A stretch of 64,000 bases of DNA from Pseudovibrio sp. Alg231-02 (lineage in GTDB: Bacteria; Pseudomonadota; Alphaproteobacteria; Rhizobiales; Stappiaceae), in contig NZ_FREX01000001.1 in assembly GCF_900143565.1 (NCBI RefSeq), positions 1,007,068 through 1,071,067 on the forward strand, given 5' to 3'. Below the pieces are notes generated by a model, which saw only the letters and a list, made by a program, of their open reading frames with translations, was not told where the DNA came from and searched no databases. Below, piece after piece: positions 46,493-56,642 of the stretch (the first letter of the stretch is position 1; the number at the start of each line of letters is the position of its first letter). The translations under genes and the position numbers were made by a program.

Positions 46493-47551
46493 TTACTTTG
46501 GCTTTGGATAGGGTAGCGGGCCGCTAAAACCCACAGCAGCCTTCCAAGTGCGGATGCTATAGCTTTTGTGCTTCACCGCCGCCTTCAGATAACTCTTGTT
46601 CCTGCCGATGCCCATCGGATAACGCTTGTTTTGCTGCGCCTCATAGGCTGCACTTTGGCTGCTACACACCCGTTTGCGCATATTTTCAGGTTGACGATGC
46701 AGATCGTTAGCAATTTCATTCAGCTGCAGACCAGTGGGTGTCAGTTCACCAGTCATTGCCTCAGTCAGGAGTTTAGCTGCTCTTTCGCTGCGCTCCCGCC
46801 CTGTCGTTGCACCAAGAACAACAGCCATAAAGCGCTGCCCACCACGATCTGTAAGTGCAACGATATTGCGGCCAGATGAACAGACAAAACCTGTCTTCAT
46901 GCCGACTGTGCCCGGCAGTCGTGTCAGCAACTCATTGTAAGATTTGATTTCGGCACCATCAATGAACACTTTTGATGTGGCGAACACATCCCGGTATTGA
47001 GGGTAGCGCAGATAGACTTCGCTCGCCAGAATGGCCAGATCTCGTGCGGTTGTTTGCTGAGAGCGTTCGAACAAGCCGTTGGCGTTAACAAAATGGCTTG
47101 CGGTCATTCCAAGACGTTGCGCGGTGGCATTCATGCGTTGCGCGAATGCATCTTCACTCCCCGCAACACTTTCAGCCAGTGCCACTGCGACATCATTGGC
47201 TGATCCAACGAGCACTGCAAAAAGCGCATCCTGCAGTGTCATGACGCTTCCAACCTTCAGGCCGGACTTCAATGAGTCCTGCCTCATCGCCCAAGGGGAC
47301 ATCACCACTGACGTTTCAAGGTCGACCTCTCTGTTGGCAAGAGCCTCAAAGGTTACGAGTGCGGTCATCAACTTGGTTGTTGAAGCGGGATACCATGGAT
47401 CGCCGGCATCCTCAGCGTACAGGACTTTTTGAGTGTCGAGGTTCAACACCAGCGATGGCGTGGCACTTGCCGGTGTTAGGGTACTGGATGTAACCAGAAT
47501 CAAGCCCAAAGCGACGTGTAGTTTTCGACACGCATTACCAAAACAAAACAT
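46493..47551 (-). CDS. D-alanyl-D-alanine carboxypeptidase, DacA type
   Basis: A 352-residue penicillin-binding protein of the low-molecular-weight DD-carboxypeptidase family (peptidase S11), which trims peptidoglycan stem peptides in the periplasm. A signal segment (LHVALGLILVTSSTLTPASA) starts the protein. The catalytic triad motifs are ASTTKLMT (SxxK), VGSANDVAVA (SxN) and GMKTGFVC (KTG). The C-terminal region is basic and short and lacks a clear amphipathic anchor. It converges with the PilZ gene. Confidence 0.92.
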   Translation of the reverse strand: MFCFGNACRKLHVALGLILVTSSTLTPASATPSLVLNLDTQKVLYAEDAGDPWYPASTTKLMTALVTFEALANREVDLETSVVMSPWAMRQDSLKSGLKVGSVMTLQDALFAVLVGSANDVAVALAESVAGSEDAFAQRMNATAQRLGMTASHFVNANGLFERSQQTTARDLAILASEVYLRYPQYRDVFATSKVFIDGAEIKSYNELLTRLPGTVGMKTGFVCSSGRNIVALTDRGGQRFMAVVLGATTGRERSERAAKLLTEAMTGELTPTGLQLNEIANDLHRQPENMRKRVCSSQSAAYEAQQNKRYPMGIGRNKSYLKAAVKHKSYSIRTWKAAVGFSGPLPYPKPK

Positions 47552-47749
47552 GCAGCTAATAATCTCAGATAGGGAAAAGAGAGCCCGAACAGATGCTCTT
47601 AGAAAATTGCCTCGAGTATGTCATCGCAGGAGTTATTCAGAGGAAACTTGGTGGAGATAGATCAATTTTTCTCCAGCTCTACTGCGAAGGCCACATGGTT
47701 ACAATTTTCCATTGCAACCATGCAGAGCCTTTCTAACTTACCTGCCGTA

Positions 47750-50638
47750 TCAGCTTTGGTTGTTGCGGCCCTGCTGGGCGAACTGCTCTTTGAGCATGCG
47801 GCCTGCTTCGGCAGCACGCATTGGCTGGCCGAAGTGGAAGCCCTGCACGTATTCGCAGCCAAGCTGGAACAGCTCCAGTGCATCTGACTCAGTCTCAGCG
47901 CCTTCCGCAACCACTTCCATACCAAGGTCATGCCCCAGCGCTACGATGGTACGCAGGATGACCGGACGAGCGCTTTGGCCGTTAGGACGGACGAAGGACT
48001 GATCGATCTTGATGGTGTCGAACTGGAAGCGCTGGAGGTAGCTCAGAGATGAGTAGCCAGTGCCGAAATCATCCAAAGACAGACCAGCGCCCAGACCCTT
48101 CAGACGTTCAAGAACCTGCACGGAGAATTCCGGATTCTGCATGACCAGAGATTCAGTCAGCTCCAGTTTCAAAGAGCCCGGCGTCAGCGCTGTGCGTGCC
48201 AGAACTGCTTTCACATCGTTAATGAGGTCCGGCTTCAACAGCTGACGAGAAGAGATGTTGACGGAAACAAACAACGGTAGTGCGTGTTTGAACTCGCGCT
48301 GCCATTGTGCAAGCTGACGAGCCCCCTTCTCCATCACACGCAGGCCAAGCTCGTTGATCAGGCCGCTTTGTTCAGCAACCGGAATGAACTCAGATGGTGG
48401 GATCAGGCCGCGGCTTGGATGTTCCCAGCGCGCCAGTGCTTCGAAGCCCGCAGTCGTCTTGTCAGACAGACGTACGATTGGCTGGAAGAAAACCTTGATC
48501 TCGTCTTTTTCAAGAGCGGAGCGCAGGTCGTTGTCCAGCACGAGCGTGTTACTTGCCACTGGCTTCAGCGTTGGGCGGAAGATCTCAATGCGATCACCGC
48601 CGAGGCGCTTGGCGTGGTTGAGTGCGATCTCCGCGTCGCGCATCAAGTCGGTTGCCTTTTCAGGACCACCATCAAAGATGGAAGCGCCGATGGATGCCGT
48701 CAGGAACACTTCCTGATCACCGAAGGTGACTGGTGTGCGCAGAGATTTGCGGAGCTCATCTGCAAAGGATGCGATGCGTGTTGCGTCCTGCTCGGAGATC
48801 ATCAGCACTGCGAAGGTATCCGCTGAAATGCGAGACAGAGAGTCCTGCGGTTTGATCAGACGAGAGAGACGGCGTGCAGCGGTGAGCAGCATGGAATCGC
48901 CAGCTGTCTGACCGATACTGTCGTTGACTTGCTTGAAGCGGTCGAGATCGATCAGGATAACAGTCGGGTTGCCATTGCCTTCTGCTCTGGAACGAGCGAG
49001 CGCAGCAACAAGGCGGTCCATAAACAGTTCGCGGTTTGGCAGGCCGGTCAGGTTGTCGTGCACGGCATCATGCATCAGACGCTCTTCAGCGGTTTTCTGA
49101 GAGGTGATGTCCAGCAGCGTACCAACGCAGCGGATCACTTCACCATCAGAGCCGAGCACTGGACGGGCACGCATTTTGAACCAGCGGTAATGGCCATCTT
49201 CACCACGGAGGCGGAAAGCCTGATTAACGCGGCCACGACGATGATCAATCACGGCGTCCAATGTGCCACGGAACAAGTCACGGTCCTGCGGGTGCAGAAT
49301 TTCGAGCCAGAGGCGGGCTGGACCATCCAGAAGACCTGGCTTGATGCCCAGAGCTTCTTCAAGACCACCGCTGGTGTGGATCTTGTCGCGGTCGACGTCC
49401 CAGTCCCAGATGATGTCGCCGGAGCCTGTCAGAGCCAGCGCTCGGCGTTCGACATCGCTCATCACACTGTGGGAGAGACCAGACCCCGCAAAGGCGTGCT
49501 GCATGACGGTAAAACCGAGCAGCAGAACGAAGAGAACAAGACCGCCTGCCAGCGCTGGCTGCACCAGATCACTTTGCAACATGCCAGTCGTTGCCATCCA
49601 CGCAGCGAACAGCCATGCGAGGAACAGGAACCATGTCGGCAGCAGCATAATCGCGCGCTCGAACCCACGAACGGTGAGCATCAGGATGACACCGAAGCCA
49701 GCGATTGCCACACCACCCATCAGGATACGGGAGATACCAGCTGCAATGGTTGGATCCCAAAGCGCTAAGCCAAACAAGCTGAGCACAGTGATGAACAAGC
49801 CGATTGCGAGGTGCGTATAATGGATGTGCCAGCGGCTGAGGCCGAGATAGGCGTAAAGGAAGACCACAAGCGCGGCTGTGAGACTGATTTCCGCCACCGC
49901 TCGATAGAGCTGATCATCCCCCAGCGTTCGCCCGAAGACGAGATTCCAAAAGCCGAAGTCGATACATAAATAAACAAGAACAGCCCACGCCAGAGCCGCA
50001 GTTGCCGGGAAGAGAACCGTTCCCTTCACCACAAACAAGATAGTGAGGAACAGCGCCAAGAGGCCCGCAATGCCAAGCACGATGCCGCGGTAAAGCGTGT
50101 AAGCGTTGATGTTGTCTTTGTAAGCTTCTGGCTTCCAGAGGCGGAGTTCCGGTAGGCTTGGGGTGTTGACCTCCGCGATGAAGGTCACATTCGCACCCGG
50201 ATCTAGCGTGATACGGTAAATATCTGCTTCTGTGCTGCGCTCGCGAATTGGTGGGATGCCCTGACTAGGCGTCAGAGATACGATGCGGCGCTGACCAAGG
50301 TCCGGCACCAGTACACCACCGCCAGTCATCTTGTAGTAAGGTGCAACAAGCAGGCGGTCGATCTGCTCCTCCCCCGGATTGGAGAGCGCGAACACGGCCC
50401 AAGAGCTGGCAGTATCGTCAATGGAACGCACTTCGATGCGTCTGACGATGCCATCCGAGTCTGGAGCGGTGGAAACCTGAATGCTTTTGCTGGTGTTGGG
50501 GTAGATATCGACGGAGCTGGTCAGATCGAGTGCATCAACATCCTTGGGGACGACAATCGCCTCCAAAGCCAAGGCTTGTGACGCAACCACAATGAGCAGG
50601 AGAGCGCTTAACAGAACAGCCTGAATAACGTTCTGCAT
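47750..50638 (-). CDS. Membrane c-di-GMP phosphodiesterase with degenerate GGDEF and intact EAL
   Basis: A 962-residue sensory protein. After a signal-like start ([24 protein letters not shown]) come a periplasmic domain to about residue 190, six to eight membrane helices to about 400 (7TM-DISM-like), a PAS domain ([24 protein letters not shown], ...[20 protein letters not shown]), a GGDEF-type domain and an EAL domain. The GGDEF motif is degenerate ([10 protein letters not shown]), so cyclase activity is unlikely. The EAL domain keeps [52 protein letters not shown] and QGFHFGQPM, so it is probably an active phosphodiesterase. The start is uncertain: ATG 50638, or GTG at 50662 or 50674. Confidence 0.9.
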   Translation of the reverse strand: MQNVIQAVLLSALLLIVVASQALALEAIVVPKDVDALDLTSSVDIYPNTSKSIQVSTAPDSDGIVRRIEVRSIDDTASSWAVFALSNPGEEQIDRLLVAPYYKMTGGGVLVPDLGQRRIVSLTPSQGIPPIRERSTEADIYRITLDPGANVTFIAEVNTPSLPELRLWKPEAYKDNINAYTLYRGIVLGIAGLLALFLTILFVVKGTVLFPATAALAWAVLVYLCIDFGFWNLVFGRTLGDDQLYRAVAEISLTAALVVFLYAYLGLSRWHIHYTHLAIGLFITVLSLFGLALWDPTIAAGISRILMGGVAIAGFGVILMLTVRGFERAIMLLPTWFLFLAWLFAAWMATTGMLQSDLVQPALAGGLVLFVLLLGFTVMQHAFAGSGLSHSVMSDVERRALALTGSGDIIWDWDVDRDKIHTSGGLEEALGIKPGLLDGPARLWLEILHPQDRDLFRGTLDAVIDHRRGRVNQAFRLRGEDGHYRWFKMRARPVLGSDGEVIRCVGTLLDITSQKTAEERLMHDAVHDNLTGLPNRELFMDRLVAALARSRAEGNGNPTVILIDLDRFKQVNDSIGQTAGDSMLLTAARRLSRLIKPQDSLSRISADTFAVLMISEQDATRIASFADELRKSLRTPVTFGDQEVFLTASIGASIFDGGPEKATDLMRDAEIALNHAKRLGGDRIEIFRPTLKPVASNTLVLDNDLRSALEKDEIKVFFQPIVRLSDKTTAGFEALARWEHPSRGLIPPSEFIPVAEQSGLINELGLRVMEKGARQLAQWQREFKHALPLFVSVNISSRQLLKPDLINDVKAVLARTALTPGSLKLELTESLVMQNPEFSVQVLERLKGLGAGLSLDDFGTGYSSLSYLQRFQFDTIKIDQSFVRPNGQSARPVILRTIVALGHDLGMEVVAEGAETESDALELFQLGCEYVQGFHFGQPMRAAEAGRMLKEQFAQQGRNNQS

Positions 50639-50740
50639 GCGCTGACAATAAGTCCCTGACACCGGCTTCTCCACGATAACGAAAAATTAACTGAATTCCT
50701 TGCCAAGATCATTACATCGTCAAGGCGCCAGTTTCATGGT

Positions 50741-51388
50741 TCAAGCATGTGTTACAGGCAATTTATCCCCATCTGCCTCTGATTGTGGCAGGACTTTGGC
50801 TGGTATAGGCGCGGAATCCCGGATTTTGCCAAACAAAATATGGTCTTGCCACATTCCGTTTATGAATAAATACGAGGGTGCAAAGCCCAGTTCAGAGAAT
50901 CCAACCTTCATTAAGAGCGCTCTGGAGACCTCATTTGAAGGCAGACAGGCTGCTTCGATCCGGTGCAGGTGCAAATCATTGAAGCAGAAACAACAGACGC
51001 GCTGAACGGCCTCTTTCATAAAGCCATTGCCGGCAAAGGAAGCTCCCATCCAATACCCAAGCGAGGTTGCCTGTGCGACACCACGACGGACGTTGGAAAG
51101 GTTCAAACCACCTATCAACTCGTCGGTATCCCGGTTGAACAGAAAAAACGGGTAGTGAGAGCCTTCGCGGATGTTGCGATTGTAACGCCGGATGCGTTTT
51201 CGGAAGGCAGCTTTTGTCAGATCATCTGCCGGCCACGTGGGTTCCCACGGCTGCAGGAAAGCTCTGCTTTGAGCTCGCAGATCAGACCACTGCGCGTAAT
51301 CCGCCATGGATGGCGCACGTAAATACAGTCGGCCTGTGGTCAATGTCGCAAGAGATTGGGGAGATGTGCTTGTTTTGAAAAATGACAC
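50741..51388 (-). CDS. GNAT-family N-acetyltransferase (RimJ-like)
   Basis: A 215-residue acetyltransferase resembling RimJ/RimL enzymes, which acetylate N-termini of ribosomal proteins or amino groups of small molecules. The region LGYWMGASFAGNGFMKEAVQRVCCFCFNDLHLHRIEAACLPSNEVSRALLMKVGFSELG contains the acetyl-CoA site (the GNGFMKEA pattern) and the usual NxxSxxxxxK-G-F ending. The start is GTG at 51388 with GGGGAGAGAAG upstream. It is downstream of thrC and the M16 peptidase on the same strand, a conserved alphaproteobacterial order. Confidence 0.9.
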   Translation of the reverse strand: MSFFKTSTSPQSLATLTTGRLYLRAPSMADYAQWSDLRAQSRAFLQPWEPTWPADDLTKAAFRKRIRRYNRNIREGSHYPFFLFNRDTDELIGGLNLSNVRRGVAQATSLGYWMGASFAGNGFMKEAVQRVCCFCFNDLHLHRIEAACLPSNEVSRALLMKVGFSELGFAPSYLFINGMWQDHILFGKIRDSAPIPAKVLPQSEADGDKLPVTHA

Positions 51389-51452
51389 AGCTTCTCTCCC
51401 CTCTTAATCAGAGCTCCATTATGCAAAAAGCATTACCTGAATTGCAATAGGC

Positions 51453-52724
51453 TTATGCTTTGATCCCTGCCAAACGCTCTTTTAGCTCAGCATAATTTAG
51501 CATAGGTGCCTTTGGTCCAACCTTCACATATGTAGGGTTGTCAGAGGCAAACAGCCTTTCTGCCAAGATCTGCACACGGTCAGCGGACACAACATTGAGG
51601 CGGCGTTCCAGTTCTTCCAGCGCGACGGGATGACCGTAGATCATCACCTGACGGGCGATCTGGCCTGCACGTGCTGCTGGGCTTTCCAATGCCATCAGCA
51701 ATCCGGATCGCAGCTGCGCTTTGGCGCGGGACACTTCCTTTTCAGTCACGCCCTTGGCAATTTCTTTCAGCTGTTCCACCAGCACTTCAGTCAGTTCTGC
51801 GGCATCTTCTGGTCCGGTTGCGGCATGAACACCAAAGAAGCCGGTATCCGCGAACGCCCAATGGAAGGCATAGACAGAATAGCATAGACCGCGCTTTTCG
51901 CGCACTTCCTGGAAGAGGCGCGATGACATGCCGCCGCCGAGGATCGAGGCAAGCACCTGCACAGCATAGTAGTCTTCATGTTCGTAGGGCAGGCCTTCGA
52001 AACCAAGGATGACCTGCAATTCCTGCAGTTCACGCTCAATGGAGCCTTCACCGCCGACATACTTTGCCACATAGTCTTCATCCGGCGCTGCGTTCGACAG
52101 CTTTGAGAAGCTGGCTTCAGCCAAGTCTACGAGCGCTTCATGATCGACGGCACCAGCAGCAGCAAGCACCATATCGGATGCTGTGTACTTGCGCGCGACG
52201 TACTGACGGATGGCATCCGCAGAAAAGCCGGTGACAGTTTCAGGCGTACCAAGAATTGGGCGACCGAGTGGCTGGTCCGGCCATGCGGTTTCCAGAAGCA
52301 CATCAAATACCTGATCATCAGGCATGTCTTGTGCTGCGCCAATTTCTTGAAGGATTACGTGCTTTTCGCGAGCAAGCTCTTCAGGGTCGATGATGGAATC
52401 CTGAAGGATGTCGGAGAGAATATCCAAACCCAAAGGTGCATCATCTGCCAAGGTGCGCACATAGTAATTTGTATGCTCAACACTTGTGGAGGCATTCATC
52501 TCGCCGCCAACGGCTTCGATTTCCTCTGCAATTTCGCGGGCATTGCGCTTGCTGGTACCCTTGAATGCCATGTGCTCCAGAAGGTGAGTGATGCCGTTTT
52601 CATGCTCGCCTTCAGAGCGAGAACCAGCTTTCACCCATACCCCAAGAGCTGTTGTCTTGAGGTATTCCATTTGATCAGTAACTACAGTCAGGCCATTTTC
52701 TAATTTTGTTAGTTTGACCGCCAT
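51453..52724 (-). CDS. M16-family zinc peptidase (mitochondrial processing peptidase-like)
   Basis: A 423-residue M16B peptidase. The inverted zinc motif is ITHLLEHMAFKGTSKRNAREIAEEIEAVGGEMNAST, with HLLEH and a downstream Glu. The C-terminal homologous domain has GGGMSSRLFQEVREKRGLCYSVYAFHW. This is the bacterial relative of the beta subunit of mitochondrial processing peptidase. The start ATG overlaps the thrC stop (TAATG), so the two are coupled. Substrates are unknown. Confidence 0.94.
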   Translation of the reverse strand: MAVKLTKLENGLTVVTDQMEYLKTTALGVWVKAGSRSEGEHENGITHLLEHMAFKGTSKRNAREIAEEIEAVGGEMNASTSVEHTNYYVRTLADDAPLGLDILSDILQDSIIDPEELAREKHVILQEIGAAQDMPDDQVFDVLLETAWPDQPLGRPILGTPETVTGFSADAIRQYVARKYTASDMVLAAAGAVDHEALVDLAEASFSKLSNAAPDEDYVAKYVGGEGSIERELQELQVILGFEGLPYEHEDYYAVQVLASILGGGMSSRLFQEVREKRGLCYSVYAFHWAFADTGFFGVHAATGPEDAAELTEVLVEQLKEIAKGVTEKEVSRAKAQLRSGLLMALESPAARAGQIARQVMIYGHPVALEELERRLNVVSADRVQILAERLFASDNPTYVKVGPKAPMLNYAELKERLAGIKA

Positions 52725-54130
52725 TAAACGCCTGCTTTCACGGCACGTGCATTGCCTTCAACGAATTTCGCAATTTCCTGCGCATCTGCTGGCAGAACGG
52801 AAAACTTCTCTTCACGTTCCATCAGGTCAGCAAGATGAGCTGGCAGGTCAGGATGAATACCTGATGCACTTTCCACTGCCGCTGGGAATTTTGCCGGGTG
52901 TGCTGTCGACAGCACGATCATCGGGGTAACACCATCATTGTGCTCTTTGGAGACATGGATCGCGACCGCAGTATGCGGGTCAAGCAGATAACCACTCTCC
53001 TTAAGAGTATCAGTGATGGTCTGAGCTGTCTCTTCTTCGCTTGCGCGGCCTGCTGAGAACTTCTCTTTGATAAAACCTAGGGCTTTTTCTGAGAGAGTGA
53101 AGCCACCGGACTGTTTGAGGCTGTCCATCTGAGCTTTAACAGTTGCACTGTCTTCGCCATTTGCAGCAAACAGCAGACGCTCGAAGTTGGACGACACCTG
53201 AATGTCCATGGACGGTGCAGTGGTCGCCACAACGCCGCGCATTTCATAGCGGCCTGTGTCCAGAGTACGGGCCAGAATATCGTTGGTGTTGGTCGCGATC
53301 ACCAGCTTCTCAATTGGCAGCCCCATCTGAGCTGCCACATAACCTGCAAACACGTCACCAAAGTTGCCAGTCGGCACTGTGAAGGACACTTTGCGATGTG
53401 GAGCACCCAGAGACACTGCGGAGGTGAAGTAATACACCACCTGAGCCACAATGCGTGCCCAGTTAATGGAGTTTACACCAGACAAGCCCACGCGCTCGCG
53501 GAAGGAGAAGTCGTTGAAGAGGTCTTTCAGGATGCCCTGACAATCATCAAAGTTGCCTTCGACTGCGAGAGCATGAATGTTGTCTTCCTTGGAGGTGGTC
53601 ATCTGGCGTTGTTGAACAGGAGAGACACGCCCCTCAGGGAATAGAATAAAGACGTCTGTGCGCTCACGACCACGGAATGCTTCAATTGCAGCGCCGCCCG
53701 TGTCGCCTGAAGTGGCGCCAACGATGGTTGCACGTGCACCTTTTTGAGCCAGCACATAATCCATCAAACGACCGAGTAGCTGCATTGCAACATCTTTGAA
53801 TGCAAGGGTCGGGCCGTGGAAAAGTTCCAGTACGTAGGTGTTGGGAGCAGTTTGGATGAGCGGCGTGACAGCCTTATGCGAGAAGCTGGCATAGGCTTCG
53901 TCGATCATTTTTTTCAGGTCGCCATGCGGAATGGAGTCGCCAACGAATGGGGCGATGACCTTGAGAGCGACTTCGCTGTAAGGCTTTCCAGCAAATCCTG
54001 AAATTTCCTCAGTAGATAATTGCGGGAACTCTTTTGGTAGATACAAACCGCCGTCGCGTGCCAACCCCGTGAGCAGCACCTCAGAAAAGTTGAGTTCTGG
54101 TGCATCGCCGCGCGTACTTACATATCTCAC
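52724..54130 (-). CDS. thrC: Threonine synthase
   Basis: ThrC (468 residues) converts O-phosphohomoserine to threonine. The PLP-binding Lys lies in GPTLAFKDVAMQLLG. The N-terminus MRYVSTRGDAPELNFSEVLLTGLARDGGLYLPKEFP and ATSGDTGGAAIEAFRGRERTDVFILFPEGRVSPVQQRQMTT are typical of the long (ThrC class 2) form. The start is GTG at 54130, preceded by AAGGGA. It is first in a thrC-M16-GNAT unit. A hairpin with two GANTC sites lies 80-100 bp upstream. Confidence 0.97.
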   Translation of the reverse strand: MRYVSTRGDAPELNFSEVLLTGLARDGGLYLPKEFPQLSTEEISGFAGKPYSEVALKVIAPFVGDSIPHGDLKKMIDEAYASFSHKAVTPLIQTAPNTYVLELFHGPTLAFKDVAMQLLGRLMDYVLAQKGARATIVGATSGDTGGAAIEAFRGRERTDVFILFPEGRVSPVQQRQMTTSKEDNIHALAVEGNFDDCQGILKDLFNDFSFRERVGLSGVNSINWARIVAQVVYYFTSAVSLGAPHRKVSFTVPTGNFGDVFAGYVAAQMGLPIEKLVIATNTNDILARTLDTGRYEMRGVVATTAPSMDIQVSSNFERLLFAANGEDSATVKAQMDSLKQSGGFTLSEKALGFIKEKFSAGRASEEETAQTITDTLKESGYLLDPHTAVAIHVSKEHNDGVTPMIVLSTAHPAKFPAAVESASGIHPDLPAHLADLMEREEKFSVLPADAQEIAKFVEGNARAVKAGV

Positions 54131-54208
54131 CGTTACATCCCTTCTCGCTCAACCTGAATCAGGGCATTTTAGTGCCATACCCCATTGGTATTTATCAGGT
54201 TTTTAGCT

Positions 54209-54228
54209 GGAATCTGAAATTAGATTCC
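54209..54228. repeat. Inverted repeat with two GANTC sites upstream of thrC
   Basis: GGAATCT and AGATTCC form a perfect 7-bp stem with a 6-nt loop. Each arm contains a GANTC methylation site. No T-run follows on either strand. It is 79 bp upstream of thrC and 93 bp past the YqgE stop would-be leader, so it could be an operator. Confidence 0.45.
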
Positions 54229-54320
54229 CAAAACTGTCGCATTTGCGTTTCAAGTGCGCACAGGGAAATAGCAGAAATTGTAGGAAGTTGCACGGCGAAA
54301 TCTCGTTTAGGCACGTAAGA

Positions 54321-54914
54321 TCATGCGTGGCCAATGTCGCTGGACAACATCCCGGGATCAATACCAAGAATATCAAGCGCGTTGTGCCACTTCTGATCGC
54401 CCTCTCCCTCAAAGATCAATGAGGGATCTGTTTGACACGTCAGCCAACCATTTGCCTGTAATTCCGTTTCAAGCTGCCCGGGTGCCCAGCCAGCATAACC
54501 CAATGCCAACAATGACTTCTTAGGGCCTTTGCCTGCTGCAATGGCGCGCAAAACTTCGACCGTGGCGGTTAGGACAACGCCGTCTTCAATCTTGAGGCTC
54601 GTCTCCTCCAGAAAATAATCGTCTGAATGAAGGACAAAACCGCGACCGGCATCAACTGGCCCACCGCGATAGACTTTGCGTTCAGAAATATCGATTGCCA
54701 GCGGATCTTCATTTTCGTCTTCGACGATATTCAGTTGACCCAAAAGTTGCCCAAATGTGATGTTAGGGGCCGGCTGATTGAGCACAATCCCCATCGCTCC
54801 CTCTTCGGAGTGAGCACACACGTAGATGACGGAATGGGCAAAACGGCCATCCTCCATAGTGGGCATGGCAATGAGATATTGTCCGTCAATGTAACCCGGT
54901 TTTTCACCAGACAT
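54321..54914 (-). CDS. YqgE/AlgH-family protein
   Basis: A 197-residue DUF179 (YqgE/AlgH) protein. Typical pieces are YLIAMPTMEDGRFAHSVIYVCAHSEEGAMGIVLNQP near the start and YRGGPVDAGRGFVLHS and LALGYAGWAPGQLETELQANGWL later. The family is widespread and its function is unclear; AlgH is a putative transcription-related protein. The ATG at 54914 follows GAGGAG. The upstream in-frame codon at 54941 is TTG and unlikely to be the start. It lies upstream of thrC in the same direction. Confidence 0.9.
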   Translation of the reverse strand: MSGEKPGYIDGQYLIAMPTMEDGRFAHSVIYVCAHSEEGAMGIVLNQPAPNITFGQLLGQLNIVEDENEDPLAIDISERKVYRGGPVDAGRGFVLHSDDYFLEETSLKIEDGVVLTATVEVLRAIAAGKGPKKSLLALGYAGWAPGQLETELQANGWLTCQTDPSLIFEGEGDQKWHNALDILGIDPGMLSSDIGHA

Positions 54915-55106
54915 GTTGGGGGCGCTCTCCTCATGCTTCAAACGGATTGCCTCAGTTCAGTGTAGAGGCAATTATATTATAGGTACTCACGGATTTTTCC
55001 GGTGATCAATGATCAGTGGAAAAAAGGTGAGATTGTTCACGGATCATTGATTGTCTGAGAGGCAATCTTAATGGGAATTTGAAAAGGGACCGTTTAAATA
55101 GACTCT

Positions 55107-55964
55107 ATGATTTCTAGATTCTTCAAATCGACCCTCATCGCTGCTGCGGTGCTCTCCGCCTCTGTTTCAAGCGCCTTGTCATCAAGTGTGTCTGAATGGG
55201 TTATTGTTCAAGGCGGTGCAGTTCGCCTTTTACGTGCGAGCGAGCCTAACACCGATGGCCTCTATCGCGGCGGGATTGAATTTCGCCTTGAAGAAGGCTG
55301 GCACACATACTGGAGATATCCAGGTGAAGCCGGTATTCCGACAGAAGCCAGCTTTGTTAATTCAGTCAATATAGCTAGCGCGGAGCTGATGTTCCCTGCG
55401 CCGAAGGCTTACTCTGACGGATTTTCCACATCTCTGATATATTCAGACAAGGTGGTGCTGCCTTTGCTGATTAAGCGCATGGATGACGGACGCCCGGCCA
55501 TTTTGAATGCAAACCTGACCTTTGGCATCTGCAAAGACATTTGTATCCCAGGACAGGCCGAGGTCTCTCTCGTCTTTCCTGCGGCCACGATGAAAGATGA
55601 TGTTGCTGACAAACTGGTCAATGATGCCTTTGCGCAGGTTCCAATTACGCAAGGCGACATGCCGAGCTTGTTTCCAGAGATAAAAATCACCGGAGAAGGC
55701 AAGGACCGCACTGTAAACATCAGCGCGAAAGTCTCCTCCAAGGACAAATCGCCGGAGCTCTTCATTGAAGGCCCTGCAGGTTCTTATCATGGAGTGCCCA
55801 AGCTGGCCTCTGTGAAAAAAGGTAGGGCACACTGGACTATGTCCTATATTGGACTGCCAGAAGATGTGAGCGACATTGAGCTCCGCCTTACACTGGTGAC
55901 CAAGGATGGTGCTTTTGAGGAAACGCAAAGTGTTTCAGTTCCTCAGGCCAGCGCTTCGAAATAA
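55107..55964 (+). CDS. Periplasmic DsbD alpha-like (ScsB/DsbD N-terminal type) protein
   Basis: A 285-residue exported protein with a Sec signal (STLIAAAVLSASVSSALSS). The body resembles the N-terminal periplasmic domain of DsbD/ScsB-type thiol reductases: GGIEFRLEEGWHTYWRYPGEAGIPTEASF, then NLTFGICKDICIPGQAEVSLVFPAA with the CxxxC-type Cys pair that relays electrons. No membrane domain or thioredoxin domain follows, so it would rely on a separate partner. It is divergent from the YqgE gene and is followed by a strong terminator, then a peroxiredoxin. A reductive thiol relay is the likely theme. Confidence 0.82.
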   Translation: MISRFFKSTLIAAAVLSASVSSALSSSVSEWVIVQGGAVRLLRASEPNTDGLYRGGIEFRLEEGWHTYWRYPGEAGIPTEASFVNSVNIASAELMFPAPKAYSDGFSTSLIYSDKVVLPLLIKRMDDGRPAILNANLTFGICKDICIPGQAEVSLVFPAATMKDDVADKLVNDAFAQVPITQGDMPSLFPEIKITGEGKDRTVNISAKVSSKDKSPELFIEGPAGSYHGVPKLASVKKGRAHWTMSYIGLPEDVSDIELRLTLVTKDGAFEETQSVSVPQASASK

Positions 55965-55972
55965 GCTTGTTT

Positions 55973-56036
55973 ACGGGCTTTAGTTGTATTTGCGAAATAG
56001 AGAGCTCGCAGCTACAACTGAAGCCCGTTTCTTTTT
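55973..56036 (+). terminator. Long-stem terminator
   Basis: ACGGGCTTTAGTTGTA and TACAACTGAAGCCCGT pair with one mismatch around a 24-nt loop, followed by TTCTTTTT. It ends the DsbD-like gene transcript. Confidence 0.85.
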
Positions 56037-56104
56037 AGATGCAGACCTCTGATTGAGATGTCTGTTATGTTGTGATCAGCAAAAGCAAATTGGGGGAACT
56101 TTCC

Positions 56105-56590
56105 ATGGTCATTCAAGTAGGCGAAAAGCTGCCAAGCGTTACATTCAAAACCATGAGTGCAGACGGGCCAGTGGATGCGACCAGTGAAGAGCTGTTTGCC
56201 GGCAAAACCGTAGTTCTGTTCGCAGTTCCTGGCGCTTTCACGCCAACCTGCCACCTGAACCACCTGCCGGGTTTCATCGACAATGCAGAAGCCATCAAGG
56301 CAAAAGGCGTTGAAACAATTGCTGTTGTTTCCGTGAACGACGCGTTTGTCATGGGGGCCTGGGCACGTGACACGCGCGCTGATGACAAGATCCTCTTCCT
56401 CGCTGATGGCAGCGCTGATTTCACCAAGGCAGTTGGCCTTGAGCTTGACGCAAGCGCCTTTGGAATGGGCATCCGCTCCAAGCGCTATTCCATGATCGTG
56501 AAAGATGGTGTGCTGGCTTCTCTGAATATTGAAGAAGCTCCGGGAGAAGCAACGATCTCCTCTGCTGAAAACATTCTTTCTCAGCTATAA
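56105..56590 (+). CDS. Peroxiredoxin, Prx5 type
   Basis: A 161-residue peroxiredoxin of the Prx5 (PMP20/hybrid) subfamily, which reduces peroxides with glutathione or thioredoxin. The peroxidatic Cys is in VPGAFTPTCHLNHLPGFI and the substrate-positioning Arg follows later (GIRSKRYSMIVKDG). The ending IEEAPGEATISSAENILSQL is typical. The ATG at 56105 follows GGGGGA; an upstream in-frame ATG at 56072 has no such site. It has its own terminator. Confidence 0.94.
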   Translation: MVIQVGEKLPSVTFKTMSADGPVDATSEELFAGKTVVLFAVPGAFTPTCHLNHLPGFIDNAEAIKAKGVETIAVVSVNDAFVMGAWARDTRADDKILFLADGSADFTKAVGLELDASAFGMGIRSKRYSMIVKDGVLASLNIEEAPGEATISSAENILSQL

Positions 56591-56612
56591 AGCAAGTTGT
56601 CCAAGAACGTTT

Positions 56613-56637
56613 AAGGGGAGCCATGCTCCCCTTTTTT
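56613..56637 (+). terminator. Terminator after the peroxiredoxin gene
   Basis: AAGGGGAG and CTCCCCTT pair around CCATG and are followed by T6. It lies between convergent peroxiredoxin and SURF1 genes. Confidence 0.85.
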
Positions 56638-56642
56638 GTGGT

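Noticed and set aside
48929-49768. Plus-strand open frame of 279 codons inside the EAL protein gene
   Set aside because: Antisense shadow; no Shine-Dalgarno and implausible composition.
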